DNA of 64,000 nucleotides, from positions 4,092,001 through 4,156,000 of the forward strand of contig NZ_OZ255701.1 in assembly GCF_965276875.1 (NCBI RefSeq). Direction: 5' to 3'. Below the pieces are notes generated by a model that saw nothing but the letters and a program-made list of their open reading frames with translations, was not told the DNA's origin and searched no databases. Below are positions 43,829 through 52,455 of the stretch, one piece after another (within the stretch, counting starts at the first letter, position 1; each line of letters begins with the position of its first letter). A program made the position numbers and the translations under genes. This DNA comes from Lichenicoccus sp965276875. GTDB lineage: Bacteria > Pseudomonadota > Alphaproteobacteria > Acetobacterales > Acetobacteraceae.

Positions 43829-45304
43829 ATGTCCGACAGCAGCACCATTGACGCTCCGAGCAAGGCGCCACAGCCCAACTCCAACGTCGTCGGCCGGGTC
43901 ATGCAGATACGTGGCGCCGTGGTCGACGTGCAGTTCAGCGGCACGCTGCCCTACATCCTCAATGCGCTCACCTGCCGGCTGGGTGACCAGGAGCTGGTTC
44001 TGGAAGTGGCCCAGGAGCTCGGCGAGCGCGAAGTGCGCTGCATCGCCATGGACGGCACCGACGGGCTGGTGCGCGGCGCCGAGGTCGCCGACACCGGAGC
44101 GCCAATCCGCATGCCGGTGGGACCGGGCACGCTCGGGCGCATCCTCAACGTCATCGGCGATCCGATCGACGAGCGCGGCCCGGTGCCGGCGGTGCGTCGC
44201 GATCCGATCCATCGCGAGGCGCCCGCCTTCGACGAGCAGGCGGCTAATGCGGAAATCCTGGTCACCGGCATCAAGGTCGTCGACCTGCTCTGCCCCTATC
44301 TGAAGGGCGGCAAGATCGGCCTGTTCGGCGGTGCGGGTGTCGGCAAGACGGTGCTGATCCAGGAGCTGATCAACAACATCGCAAAGGCGCATGGCGGTGT
44401 GTCGGTGTTCGCCGGTGTCGGCGAACGCACACGCGAGGGCAACGACCTTTATCACGAGATGAAGGACGCCGGCGTTATCAAGCTCAACGACAACGACACC
44501 GAGGGCTCCAAGGTAGCACTTGTCTACGGCCAGATGAACGAGCCGCCCGGCGCGCGCATGCGCGTTGCATTGTCGGGCCTCACCGTCGCCGAGTATTTCC
44601 GCGACGACGAAGGCCAGGACGTGTTGTTCTTCATCGACAACATCTTCCGCTTCACCCAGGCCGGCTCCGAGGTCTCGGCCCTGCTCGGGCGCATCCCGTC
44701 TGCGGTCGGCTACCAGCCGACATTGGCGACCGACATGGGGGCGCTGCAGGAGCGGATCACCTCGACCAAGAAGGGTTCGATCACTTCGGTGCAGGCGATC
44801 TACGTGCCCGCCGACGACCTCACCGATCCAGCACCCGCAACGTCGTTCGCGCATATGGACGCGACCACGACGCTGAACCGCTCGATTGCCGAACTCGGCA
44901 TCTATCCCGCGGTCGATCCGCTGGATTCCACCTCGCGCTCGCTCGACCCCAAGATCGTCGGCGAGGAGCACTACCAGGTCGCCCGCGACGTGCAGAAGAT
45001 CCTGCAAAGCTACAAGTCGCTCCAGGACATCATCGCCATCCTTGGCATGGACGAGCTCTCCGAGGACGACAAGCAGACCGTCGCCCGCGCCCGTCGTATC
45101 CAGCGCTTCCTGAGCCAGCCTTTCCACGTGGCGGAGGTGTTCACCGGCACGCCCGGCAAGCTGGTCTCGATCGAGGACACCGTGCGTTCGTTCAAGGCGA
45201 TCGTCGCCGGCGAATACGACCATCTGCCGGAGAGCGCGTTCTACATGGTTGGCTCCATCGACGAGGCGGCCGCCAAGCACGAGTCCTCCAAGAAGAAGGA
45301 CTGA
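43829..45304 (+). CDS. atpD: ATP synthase F1 beta subunit
   Basis: Beta carries the catalytic sites of F1. The 491-residue product has the P-loop GLFGGAGVGKTVLIQELINN near residue 163, catalytic Glu in FAGVGERTREGNDLYHEM near residue 195, the FFIDNIFRFTQAGSEVSALL block, and SAVGYQPTLATDMGALQERI. A short extra N-terminus (MSDSSTIDAPSKAPQPNSN) precedes the conserved VVGRVMQIRGAVVDVQF. Typical in length. Followed by atpC after 2 bases. Confidence 0.98.
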   Translation: MSDSSTIDAPSKAPQPNSNVVGRVMQIRGAVVDVQFSGTLPYILNALTCRLGDQELVLEVAQELGEREVRCIAMDGTDGLVRGAEVADTGAPIRMPVGPGTLGRILNVIGDPIDERGPVPAVRRDPIHREAPAFDEQAANAEILVTGIKVVDLLCPYLKGGKIGLFGGAGVGKTVLIQELINNIAKAHGGVSVFAGVGERTREGNDLYHEMKDAGVIKLNDNDTEGSKVALVYGQMNEPPGARMRVALSGLTVAEYFRDDEGQDVLFFIDNIFRFTQAGSEVSALLGRIPSAVGYQPTLATDMGALQERITSTKKGSITSVQAIYVPADDLTDPAPATSFAHMDATTTLNRSIAELGIYPAVDPLDSTSRSLDPKIVGEEHYQVARDVQKILQSYKSLQDIIAILGMDELSEDDKQTVARARRIQRFLSQPFHVAEVFTGTPGKLVSIEDTVRSFKAIVAGEYDHLPESAFYMVGSIDEAAAKHESSKKKD

Positions 45305-45306
45305 GC

Positions 45307-45711
45307 ATGCCGATCGACGTCGAGATCGTCAGCCCCGAGCGCCGTCTGCTCAACCGCGCCGTCGACATGGTGGTGATGCCGGGCTCCGAGGGCGACCTCG
45401 CGGCAATGCCGGACCACGCGCCGATGATCGTGCTGCTGCGCGGTGGCGTGGTGTCGCTGCATTCCGGCGGCAGCGTGTCGGACAGCTTCTTCGTCGCCGG
45501 CGGCTTTGCCGAGATCACCGGCGAGCGCTGCACGATCCTCGCCGACGAGGCGACACCGCTCTCGGGCCTGTCGCGCGCCGAGGGCGAACAGAAGCTCGCC
45601 GATGCCCAGCGCGCCTATGACGAGGCCGACAAAAGCGACATCACCACGCTGGGCCCGTATCTCGACCGGCTGCAATCGGCCCGCGCCCATATCGAGGCGG
45701 CGCAGGGCTGA
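45307..45711 (+). CDS. atpC: ATP synthase F1 epsilon subunit
   Basis: Epsilon couples rotor and catalytic sites and modulates ATPase activity. The 134-residue product has the N-terminal beta-sandwich start VEIVSPERRLLNRAVDMVVM with PGSEGDLAAMPDHAPM (the family motif), and a C-terminal helical part that is slightly long. Last gene of atpHAGDC. Its stop lies 3 bases from the stop of the convergent methyltransferase gene; no terminator hairpin is obvious in that gap. Confidence 0.96.
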   Translation: MPIDVEIVSPERRLLNRAVDMVVMPGSEGDLAAMPDHAPMIVLLRGGVVSLHSGGSVSDSFFVAGGFAEITGERCTILADEATPLSGLSRAEGEQKLADAQRAYDEADKSDITTLGPYLDRLQSARAHIEAAQG

Positions 45712-45714
45712 GGG

Positions 45715-46776
45715 TCAGGAAGCCTCCGTCTGTCCGGGGGGGCGCATTCTGAGGGCGAGAAGGTGGCGTGCAGTTGATGCCATCCAGCGCAGCGGGCCCG
45801 TAGCCTTCCAGGAGGTCGACTGTTCGTAGTGTTGGATGGCTGCGCGAAGCTGTGCGGACAACACGCGCAATTCGTCGCGTTCGGCAACGGCCGCGCGATA
45901 TTGCCCGGACGCCTCTGCCTCTTCATTCTTCATGCGATGCATCAACCGATCCCGAGCCGCCTGATGCGTCACCGGATCCATCGGTGCATTGTCGTCCGAC
46001 TTTCTCAAATGCGCATGGAACTCGCATCCGAGGTCGGCAACTTCGACGACCTTGAACGGCAGTAGCCCAAGATACTCACAATCCAGGAGCAGAAGCTCGA
46101 TTGACGCCGGCGTAAACGCCGAGCAATGCGCGTCGACATACTCTTCCGTTTTCTGGGCGACACGCCCTATCAACTCCTGAAAGACCTCCCGCAGGTTCGG
46201 GGGCCCTCCGACACATTCAACCGGTGAAAAGCGGAAGAACGACGTGTCACGACGGATGCCGTCATCATAGCTTGCAAAATAAGCTGCATGATGGAAGTTC
46301 TGGAACGGAGTCGGCCGCTCCCTGTCCTCGATATAGGCTGCGAGCCAATCGGTGAGCATCGTCAGCGGGCGAAAGAAATCAAAGCAGGTCCGGTGATCCG
46401 GGATGGCCATCGACACCATGCCACCCGTTTTCAGGATCCTCGCACAGCCCTGCAGAAACTTGATTGGGTTGGACAGATGCTCGAAGTTATGAGAGGAGAC
46501 CACGTAATCGAAGCTGGACAGAGGATAACGCCCGGCCACAATCCGATCAATCTGCACGGCGGAGCCGACAAGGTCGACCTCCTCGATCTCTTCCGCCCGT
46601 TCGGCGATATTGACATCGCCCGCTGCGCGTTCCTTCAGGGTGAGGGTGTCGAAGACGTCGAGCACAAGGCAATTATAGCCGTCCCGTTTCGGCGCAATGG
46701 GGCTCATCCATGGTCCGACCTCAATGCCAAGGCTTTGCTTGGACACGTATTTCAGAAGATGGTCTCTTCTATCCAC
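45715..46776 (-). CDS. SAM-dependent methyltransferase with C-terminal coiled coil
   Basis: This 353-residue protein looks like a class I methyltransferase: SLGIEVGPWMSPIAPKRDG with a variant glycine motif, LDVFDTLTLKERAAGD, SFDYVVSSHNFEHLSNPIKF, and AHCSAFTPASIELLLLDCEY. Residues about 285-325 form a predicted coiled coil, then STSWKATGPLRWMASTARHL. It is a close paralog of the gene at 51453 (aligned from VDRRDHLLKYVSKQ to MTRRDLIMKDISVG). That alignment, plus GAGGAAG upstream, sets the GTG start at 46776. Convergent with atpC, divergent from the large glycosyltransferase gene. Acceptor unknown, likely a glycan. Confidence 0.82.
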   Translation of the reverse strand: MDRRDHLLKYVSKQSLGIEVGPWMSPIAPKRDGYNCLVLDVFDTLTLKERAAGDVNIAERAEEIEEVDLVGSAVQIDRIVAGRYPLSSFDYVVSSHNFEHLSNPIKFLQGCARILKTGGMVSMAIPDHRTCFDFFRPLTMLTDWLAAYIEDRERPTPFQNFHHAAYFASYDDGIRRDTSFFRFSPVECVGGPPNLREVFQELIGRVAQKTEEYVDAHCSAFTPASIELLLLDCEYLGLLPFKVVEVADLGCEFHAHLRKSDDNAPMDPVTHQAARDRLMHRMKNEEAEASGQYRAAVAERDELRVLSAQLRAAIQHYEQSTSWKATGPLRWMASTARHLLALRMRPPGQTEAS

Positions 46777-47005
46777 GAATGGCTTCCTCAACCAGAAAGT
46801 CTGGCTGCGTAAGCTATCTTCGGTCCTCTCGGGGAGCAATCCGAGGGCGACGCTTGCGCACCTTCGCACCAGTTCGTGGCATTGAACTCGCGGTGCACGG
46901 CGGGCAAGGTTCGGGGCCGCGACCTTCGGTTTGCCTCCCCACGGGACCGGCGATAGCCTACGCATGGTAGGACGTTCAACTCAGTAGAGCGCGCGACGGA
47001 TATAG
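46777..47005. promoter_or_regulatory. Divergent promoter region of the glycan island
   Basis: A 229-base gap between the methyltransferase (leftward) and the large glycosyltransferase (rightward) must hold promoters for both. An inverted repeat CTAC-gcatg-GTAG lies near 46961-46973. GACGGAT sits a few bases before the ATG at 47006. The in-frame extension of the methyltransferase frame to 46965 has no support as protein. No strong sigma-70 pair is clear by eye. Confidence 0.45.
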
Positions 47006-50000
47006 ATGGCAGACGTGACCGAAGCTCCGACTCTGCTGCAGTATTGCCTGCAAAACCAAGGCAAGACTATTGATCGTTGGTCGTTCTATATCAAAGCATA
47101 CGATGAGATGTTCTCTCGCTACCGTCCCCAGGCGGTCCGCTTGCTGGAGATAGGCATCCAGAACGGCGGCTCCCTGACGCTCTGGGCGCAGTATTTCGGC
47201 GCGGCCACAGTCCTTGTCGGCTGCGACGTCAACCCCGCCTGCGCCGAGCTGCGCTACGACGACCCGCGCGTCCACGTGGTCGTGGGCGACGCCAATTCCG
47301 ACGATACCGCGGCCCAGATTGACGAGATCAGCGCCGGCTTCGACCTGGTTATCGACGACGGCTCGCACCGGTCGAGCGACATCATCCGGTCGTTCGCCCG
47401 CTATTTCCCAAAGCTCGGGGACGACGGCTTGTTCGTTGCCGAGGACCTCCATTGTTCCTACTGGACGGAATACGAGGGGGGGCTGTTTGATCCCTGGTCC
47501 TCCGTGTCGTTCTTCAAGCGGCTGGCGGACATCCTGAACCATGAGCATTGGGGCGTGCCGCACGCCCGGTCGGAGATCCTGAGCTCGTTCAATGACCGCT
47601 ATGGCGTGGCGCTGAGTGATGCCACGCTCGCGCAGATCCATTCCGTCCAGTTCCTGAATTCGATTTGCGTGGTCAGGAAGCGGCCGAGTGCGGATAATGT
47701 TCTGGGTCCGCGCGTGGTCGAAGGTCGCGAGGAGGTTGCCGAACGGCTCCTGGCGCGCAGCGGGTCGGTGTCTGTCCCGGCGGACCAGGGCGCGAACCCA
47801 TGGTCGGCGCTGCCGCTGCCGGAAGACGAGCTGGTCGGGCTGCGGCACGCCAAAGCCGAGCAGGAGCGCGTGCTCGGGGAACAAGCACGCATCCTCGACG
47901 AACAGGCTCGCATCATCCGCGAGCAAACCCCGCTCGTCTCGGAACTGAAGCGCCTTCTCGACGCGCATGCGCGCGAGCTGGACAAGCAGTCGCGCATCAT
48001 ACCGGAACAGGCCCTGCACATCTCGCAACAGGAGCGCCTTCTCGGCGAGCAGGCGAGCGCACTCGACGCGCAGTCACTTATCGCCGACAGACTGCGCCGG
48101 ACCGTCGCCGTCAGGGCCGGGCAGTTGCAGATCGCGCAGGAGTTCTCGCGCAAGCTGGAAATTCGGGCGGCGGCCGCGGAAGCAGCCACTGCCGCGCTGA
48201 CGAGCCGGATCGGCGAATTCGAACGCCACGTCGCGGCATTGTCGGCGGGCTACATTGCCGAGCGGTCGGCAGGGGAGGCACGGCAAGCACTCCTGGACGC
48301 CGTTTGGCGGTCGACCAGCTGGCGGGTCAGCGGGCCGATCAGGTGGGTCGGGCTGCAGATCCAGCGCGGCAGGCGGACGGTGGGTCTGGCTTCCAGATTG
48401 GCGGCGCGTCCGGGAGGCGTTCCCCGGCTCGTGCGCGGCAGCATACGCGTACTGGGCCGCTACGGGCTGAGCGGATTGCGCACGACGCTGCGCGGCTACG
48501 AGCGCGGAGTCAGCCTGCCGCCGTCGCCGCCTCCCCTCCTGACAGTGTCGCCCGGCGCAGCTTTGCACAATGAAGACCCGTACGAGGTCATCGCGCGCGG
48601 GATCTTCGCGGAGCAACAGGCCGAGCTGTCGCACGAGACGGCGGCACGGGTCATCGACGGCTTTACGCACCGTCCGCTGATCTCCGTGCTGATGCCGGTC
48701 TACCGTACGCCGGTGCAATGGCTCCGCCGCGCCATCGAGTCGCTCCAGGAGCAGTATTACGACGACTGGGAACTCTGCGCGGTGGACGACCGATCCCCAG
48801 GCAGCGAGCAACGTGACCTGCTGCGGGAGTTCGCCGCCGCCGATCCCAGGGTGCGCACGGCCGTCATGGAGCGCAACGGCGGCATATCGGCGGCGTCCAA
48901 TCTTGCGCTGCAGATGGCGCAGGGAGAGTTCATAGCCCTGCTTGACCACGACGACGAGCTGACGCCGGACGCGCTGTTGCGCATGGTCGAGGCGATCAAC
49001 CGCCAGCCCGATGCCGACTTCATCTATAGCGACGAGTGCAAGATCGACGACACGCCAACGCGTCGCCTGTTCCACTTCGTGTTCAAGCCCGACTGGTCGC
49101 CGGAGATCATGTTCAACTGCATGTTGACCAGCCATTTGACGATCTACCGTAGCACTTTGGTCGAGCAGCTGGGTGGCTTTCGCAGCGCGTACGATTTCTC
49201 GCAGGACTATGACCTGGCGTTGCGCGTCTCGGAGGCGGCAAGGCACATCGTCCATGTCGAGCGTGTGCTGTACTTCTGGCGTGCGATCCCAGGCTCGGCG
49301 GCGAGCGGCGACAAGGTGGATGCCCGGGTCAGCAACATCGGCGCGCTGAACGCAGCATTGCAACGGCGGGAGATCCCGGGCCAGGCGACGCCGCTTCACT
49401 ATGCGAACTGCGTACGCATCGCGGTGCCAGCCGACGACACCATGGTGTCCATCATCATCCCGTCGGACTCGTTGCAGAACCTACGCCTCGCGTTGCAGGC
49501 GATCCGGACCGGCACGGATTACGCGAATTATGAAGTCGTCGTGGTCTGCAACGGCCCATTGGCCGCGCGGTTGGCGGACGAGTTCGATTGGGGCGCCCTG
49601 ATCTTTGCGCCTTACGACAAGCCCTACAACTTCTCCGACAAGTGCAACGAGGGTGCCAAGGCCGCCACCGGCGATGTTGTGGTCTTCTACAACGATGACG
49701 TGTTTCCGCTGCAGCGCGACTGGATCGAGCGATTGGTCGAATATCTCTGGGTTCCCGGCGTGGGCGGCATCTCGCCAAAGCTGCTGCACGCCAACGACAC
49801 CATCCAGTATGCTGGCATGATCTCGGGCACACCGGGCCTGTGCGGCACGGCCTACAACAACGTACCGGCCGATGCGCCCGACTCCTTCCTGACGATGCAC
49901 AAATATGTCAGAAACGTCTCGATCCTGTCGGGCGCCTGCTGCGCACTGCGCAAGGACGTGTTCTGGCAGGTCGGCGGCTTCGATGCCGACAATACACCCG

Positions 50001-51370
50001 ACGCGCATTCCGATCTCGACCTCAGCTACAAGGTGACGGAGGCAGGGTTGCGCTGCGTCTACACGCCGCATGCGCTGCTCAGGCATATCGGCAACCATTC
50101 CTGGGGTGCCAAGCGGCGCAAGGATCGCGCCGACGCCTTCATGCTGCGGCGCTGGGGCGGCCAGCTCTCGAAGGACCCGTTCTTCACGGCCTCTATGAAG
50201 CGGGTGCTGTACCGGGATTTTTCATATCCCTACCGTATATTCGCCGAGCATCTCGACCCGCGACCTCCTGCCGCGGGGCCGCACGTCCTGTTCGTCTCCC
50301 ATGAGCTGTCGCTGACGGGGGCGCCGCGCATGCTGCTTTATGCCGCAAAGGTGGTGCTGCAAGCCGGAGGCTTTCCGGTGATTGTCGCACGGGAAGACGG
50401 GCCGCTGCGGCAGGAGATCACCGAAGCCGGGATCGTCACGATCCTTGATGCCTCGCTCGGGCAGAACCACTTCCTGTTTGAACGTTTTGCGCGCAACTTC
50501 GATCTTGCCGTTGTTAACACAATCGCGCTCTCCGCCGTCATCAGGCAATTGTCGGCGATCGAGAACCTCCGGACGGTGTGGTGGCTGCACGAGGCGAGGT
50601 CGTTGGCAGTCGACCTGCAAAAGGTTGCCGACGTGCACTGGGCGCGTGTGCAGGTTCTGTGCAACGGCGCCTATGCGCGTCGCTTCGTGCCCGAGGGCAT
50701 CGACGCCAAGGTGCTGCATTACGGCGTCCCTGACGTTCAGCCGGCCGAAGAGGCGCCGCACGGTCCGCGGCCCATGACCTTCTTGCTGTCGGGGACAATC
50801 GAACCGCGCAAGGGCCAGGACCTCCTCGTCGAGGCAATCGCCCTGTTGCCGGAGCATGTACGCCACGGCTGCCGCTTTTTGATGACCGGGTATCTATGGG
50901 AGATGCACCAGGAGTTCTGGCGGGAGATCGAGGGCAAGATGGCGCGATTGCCCGAGGTCGCCTATCTCGGGTTACGGGACCACCTGGAACAGCTTCGGCT
51001 CATCGCTAAGTCTGACGTGATCGTTTGCGCCTCTCGCGATGAACCATGGTCGCTGGTCGTGATGGAGGCCGCCATGTCGCGCAAGCCCAGCATCGTGAAT
51101 GAGTGCGTCGGCGCCGGAGAGCTGTTCAACGAAGACAGCAGCTTTCGCTTCGAGTGCGGCAGCGCGTTATCGCTGGCGGGGCAGCTGTTGGCGGCCTACG
51201 AGCGCCGCGACGAGCTCCCGGCCATGGGACAGGCGGCACGGCACGTCTTCGAACAGGAACTCACCTTGGATGCCTTTGGTGCGCGCTTCATGGAGATGGT
51301 CGAGCAGCAGGCGGCGATTGGCGTGCAGGCCGGGCAGCTTATGCGGCTCTCACGGACGAAGGCCGCCTGA
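47006..51370 (+). CDS. Methyltransferase/coiled-coil/GT2/GT2/GT4 fusion glycosyltransferase
   Basis: This 1,454-residue protein joins five modules. Residues 1-220 are a class I methyltransferase (RLLEIGIQNGGSLTLWAQYF, FDLVIDDGSHRSSDIIRS). About 275-430 is a coiled coil with repeats such as EQARILDEQARIIREQ, followed by STSWRVSGPIRWVGLQIQRG. About 557-790 is a first GT2 domain (LISVLMPVYRTPVQWLRRAI, metal motif DHDDE, SQDYDLALR). About 811-1060 is a second GT2 (MVSIIIPSDSLQNLRL, VVFYNDDVFPLQ). About 1091-1430 is a GT4 domain (LSGTIEPRKGQDLLVEAIAL, DEPWSLVVMEAAMSRKPSIV). It probably builds and caps a surface polysaccharide at the inner membrane. No signal peptide or membrane helix is seen. Confidence 0.85.
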   Translation: MADVTEAPTLLQYCLQNQGKTIDRWSFYIKAYDEMFSRYRPQAVRLLEIGIQNGGSLTLWAQYFGAATVLVGCDVNPACAELRYDDPRVHVVVGDANSDDTAAQIDEISAGFDLVIDDGSHRSSDIIRSFARYFPKLGDDGLFVAEDLHCSYWTEYEGGLFDPWSSVSFFKRLADILNHEHWGVPHARSEILSSFNDRYGVALSDATLAQIHSVQFLNSICVVRKRPSADNVLGPRVVEGREEVAERLLARSGSVSVPADQGANPWSALPLPEDELVGLRHAKAEQERVLGEQARILDEQARIIREQTPLVSELKRLLDAHARELDKQSRIIPEQALHISQQERLLGEQASALDAQSLIADRLRRTVAVRAGQLQIAQEFSRKLEIRAAAAEAATAALTSRIGEFERHVAALSAGYIAERSAGEARQALLDAVWRSTSWRVSGPIRWVGLQIQRGRRTVGLASRLAARPGGVPRLVRGSIRVLGRYGLSGLRTTLRGYERGVSLPPSPPPLLTVSPGAALHNEDPYEVIARGIFAEQQAELSHETAARVIDGFTHRPLISVLMPVYRTPVQWLRRAIESLQEQYYDDWELCAVDDRSPGSEQRDLLREFAAADPRVRTAVMERNGGISAASNLALQMAQGEFIALLDHDDELTPDALLRMVEAINRQPDADFIYSDECKIDDTPTRRLFHFVFKPDWSPEIMFNCMLTSHLTIYRSTLVEQLGGFRSAYDFSQDYDLALRVSEAARHIVHVERVLYFWRAIPGSAASGDKVDARVSNIGALNAALQRREIPGQATPLHYANCVRIAVPADDTMVSIIIPSDSLQNLRLALQAIRTGTDYANYEVVVVCNGPLAARLADEFDWGALIFAPYDKPYNFSDKCNEGAKAATGDVVVFYNDDVFPLQRDWIERLVEYLWVPGVGGISPKLLHANDTIQYAGMISGTPGLCGTAYNNVPADAPDSFLTMHKYVRNVSILSGACCALRKDVFWQVGGFDADNTPDAHSDLDLSYKVTEAGLRCVYTPHALLRHIGNHSWGAKRRKDRADAFMLRRWGGQLSKDPFFTASMKRVLYRDFSYPYRIFAEHLDPRPPAAGPHVLFVSHELSLTGAPRMLLYAAKVVLQAGGFPVIVAREDGPLRQEITEAGIVTILDASLGQNHFLFERFARNFDLAVVNTIALSAVIRQLSAIENLRTVWWLHEARSLAVDLQKVADVHWARVQVLCNGAYARRFVPEGIDAKVLHYGVPDVQPAEEAPHGPRPMTFLLSGTIEPRKGQDLLVEAIALLPEHVRHGCRFLMTGYLWEMHQEFWREIEGKMARLPEVAYLGLRDHLEQLRLIAKSDVIVCASRDEPWSLVVMEAAMSRKPSIVNECVGAGELFNEDSSFRFECGSALSLAGQLLAAYERRDELPAMGQAARHVFEQELTLDAFGARFMEMVEQQAAIGVQAGQLMRLSRTKAA

Positions 51371-51452
51371 CGCTGCCGCCCAAGCCCATCGAGAACCTTT
51401 CCAATCCGTCTATGACGCGCGCCAAGCATCGCTACTGAACGGGAGCCTGTGG

Positions 51453-52430
51453 ATGACACGACGTGACCTGATCATGAAGGACATATCCGTCGGCCAGCGC
51501 GGCATCGAGGTCGGGCCATGGTTTAATCCGCTGGCGCCGAAGCGAGAGGGGTATAACTGCCTGTCAATGGATGTCTTCGACACGGAGACGCTTCGATCAC
51601 GAGCGAACGCCGATCCACACATTACCGCTCAACAGCTCATGGACATAGAGGATGTCGATCTCGTCGGGTCATCGATCGCGATCGGCGACCTGATCGAGGC
51701 GCGAGGTGGTTCCGGGACATTCGATTATATCGTATCATCGCACAACTTCGAGCACCTGCCAAACCCGATTCGATTCCTGAATGGGTGTGCGAGCGCCCTG
51801 AAGCCGGGCGGCATGTTGCGCATGGCAATCCCCGATCACCGCATATGCTTTGACTATTTCCGACCGATCACCCGTCTTTCCGACTGGATACAAAGCTTCT
51901 ACACGGATCAGCACAGGCCCTCGCTTGCCAACGTCTTCGAAGGCCGCGCGGTGTTCGCACATTACCTGGACGGCGGCCGCACGCGTTACGATTTCTTCCC
52001 CACAACTCCCGCCGAGACGGTGCGCTGCGACATACAGCTTGCCGAGGAGTGGGACTTCTGGGCGTCGCGGGTCCGCGCACATGGTTCAGCCAGCGGCTTT
52101 GGCGAAGACGAGTATGTCGACGCGCATTGTTCCGTCTTTACCCCTGCGTCGTTTGAACTCCTGGTGCGGGATTGTGGCTTCTTGGGTTTGACACGCTTTG
52201 CTGTCGCCGAGGTGGCGTCGCAAGGATACGAGTTTCATGCGTCCTTGCAGCCCGTGACGGATACGAACGATCTGAGGCCAGAGGATTATGCAACCATCAG
52301 AACCGGCCTGCTGCACCGCATCAGGAACGAAGAGGCAGAGAATTCAGGCGCGTTTCAGAAGTGCAGACAATCTCTCGAAGACACCCAGGCTGAGCTTCGT
52401 CGCCTGAAACTTCTTTATGGCGTGACGTGA
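51453..52430 (+). CDS. SAM-dependent methyltransferase (paralog of the gene at 45715)
   Basis: This 325-residue protein parallels the gene at 45715-46776 over its whole methyltransferase part: RGIEVGPWFNPLAPKREGYN, LSMDVFDTETLRSR, FDYIVSSHNFEHLPNPIRFL, then AHCSVFTPASFELLVRDCGF. It has the short coiled coil at the end (LHRIRNEEAENSGAFQKCRQ, SLEDTQAELRRLKLL) but lacks the STSWKATGPLRW module. ATG at 51453 has GGGAG seven bases upstream. It follows the fusion glycosyltransferase and, with the paralog, flanks it on both sides. Acceptor likely a glycan. Confidence 0.85.
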   Translation: MTRRDLIMKDISVGQRGIEVGPWFNPLAPKREGYNCLSMDVFDTETLRSRANADPHITAQQLMDIEDVDLVGSSIAIGDLIEARGGSGTFDYIVSSHNFEHLPNPIRFLNGCASALKPGGMLRMAIPDHRICFDYFRPITRLSDWIQSFYTDQHRPSLANVFEGRAVFAHYLDGGRTRYDFFPTTPAETVRCDIQLAEEWDFWASRVRAHGSASGFGEDEYVDAHCSVFTPASFELLVRDCGFLGLTRFAVAEVASQGYEFHASLQPVTDTNDLRPEDYATIRTGLLHRIRNEEAENSGAFQKCRQSLEDTQAELRRLKLLYGVT

Positions 52431-52455
52431 CTTATTGGGTAGAGAGGCCGGTTTC

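Noticed and set aside
41222..45280. A continuous 1,352-codon open frame on the strand opposite the atp operon
   Set aside because: It lies wholly antisense to atpH-atpA-atpG-atpD, its composition is rich in Arg, His and Gln as expected of a mirror frame of G+C-rich genes, and it has no domain pattern.
45312..45714. Rho-independent terminator between atpC and the convergent methyltransferase
   Set aside because: Only 3 bases separate the stops, and no stable hairpin with a T run was seen in or near the gap.
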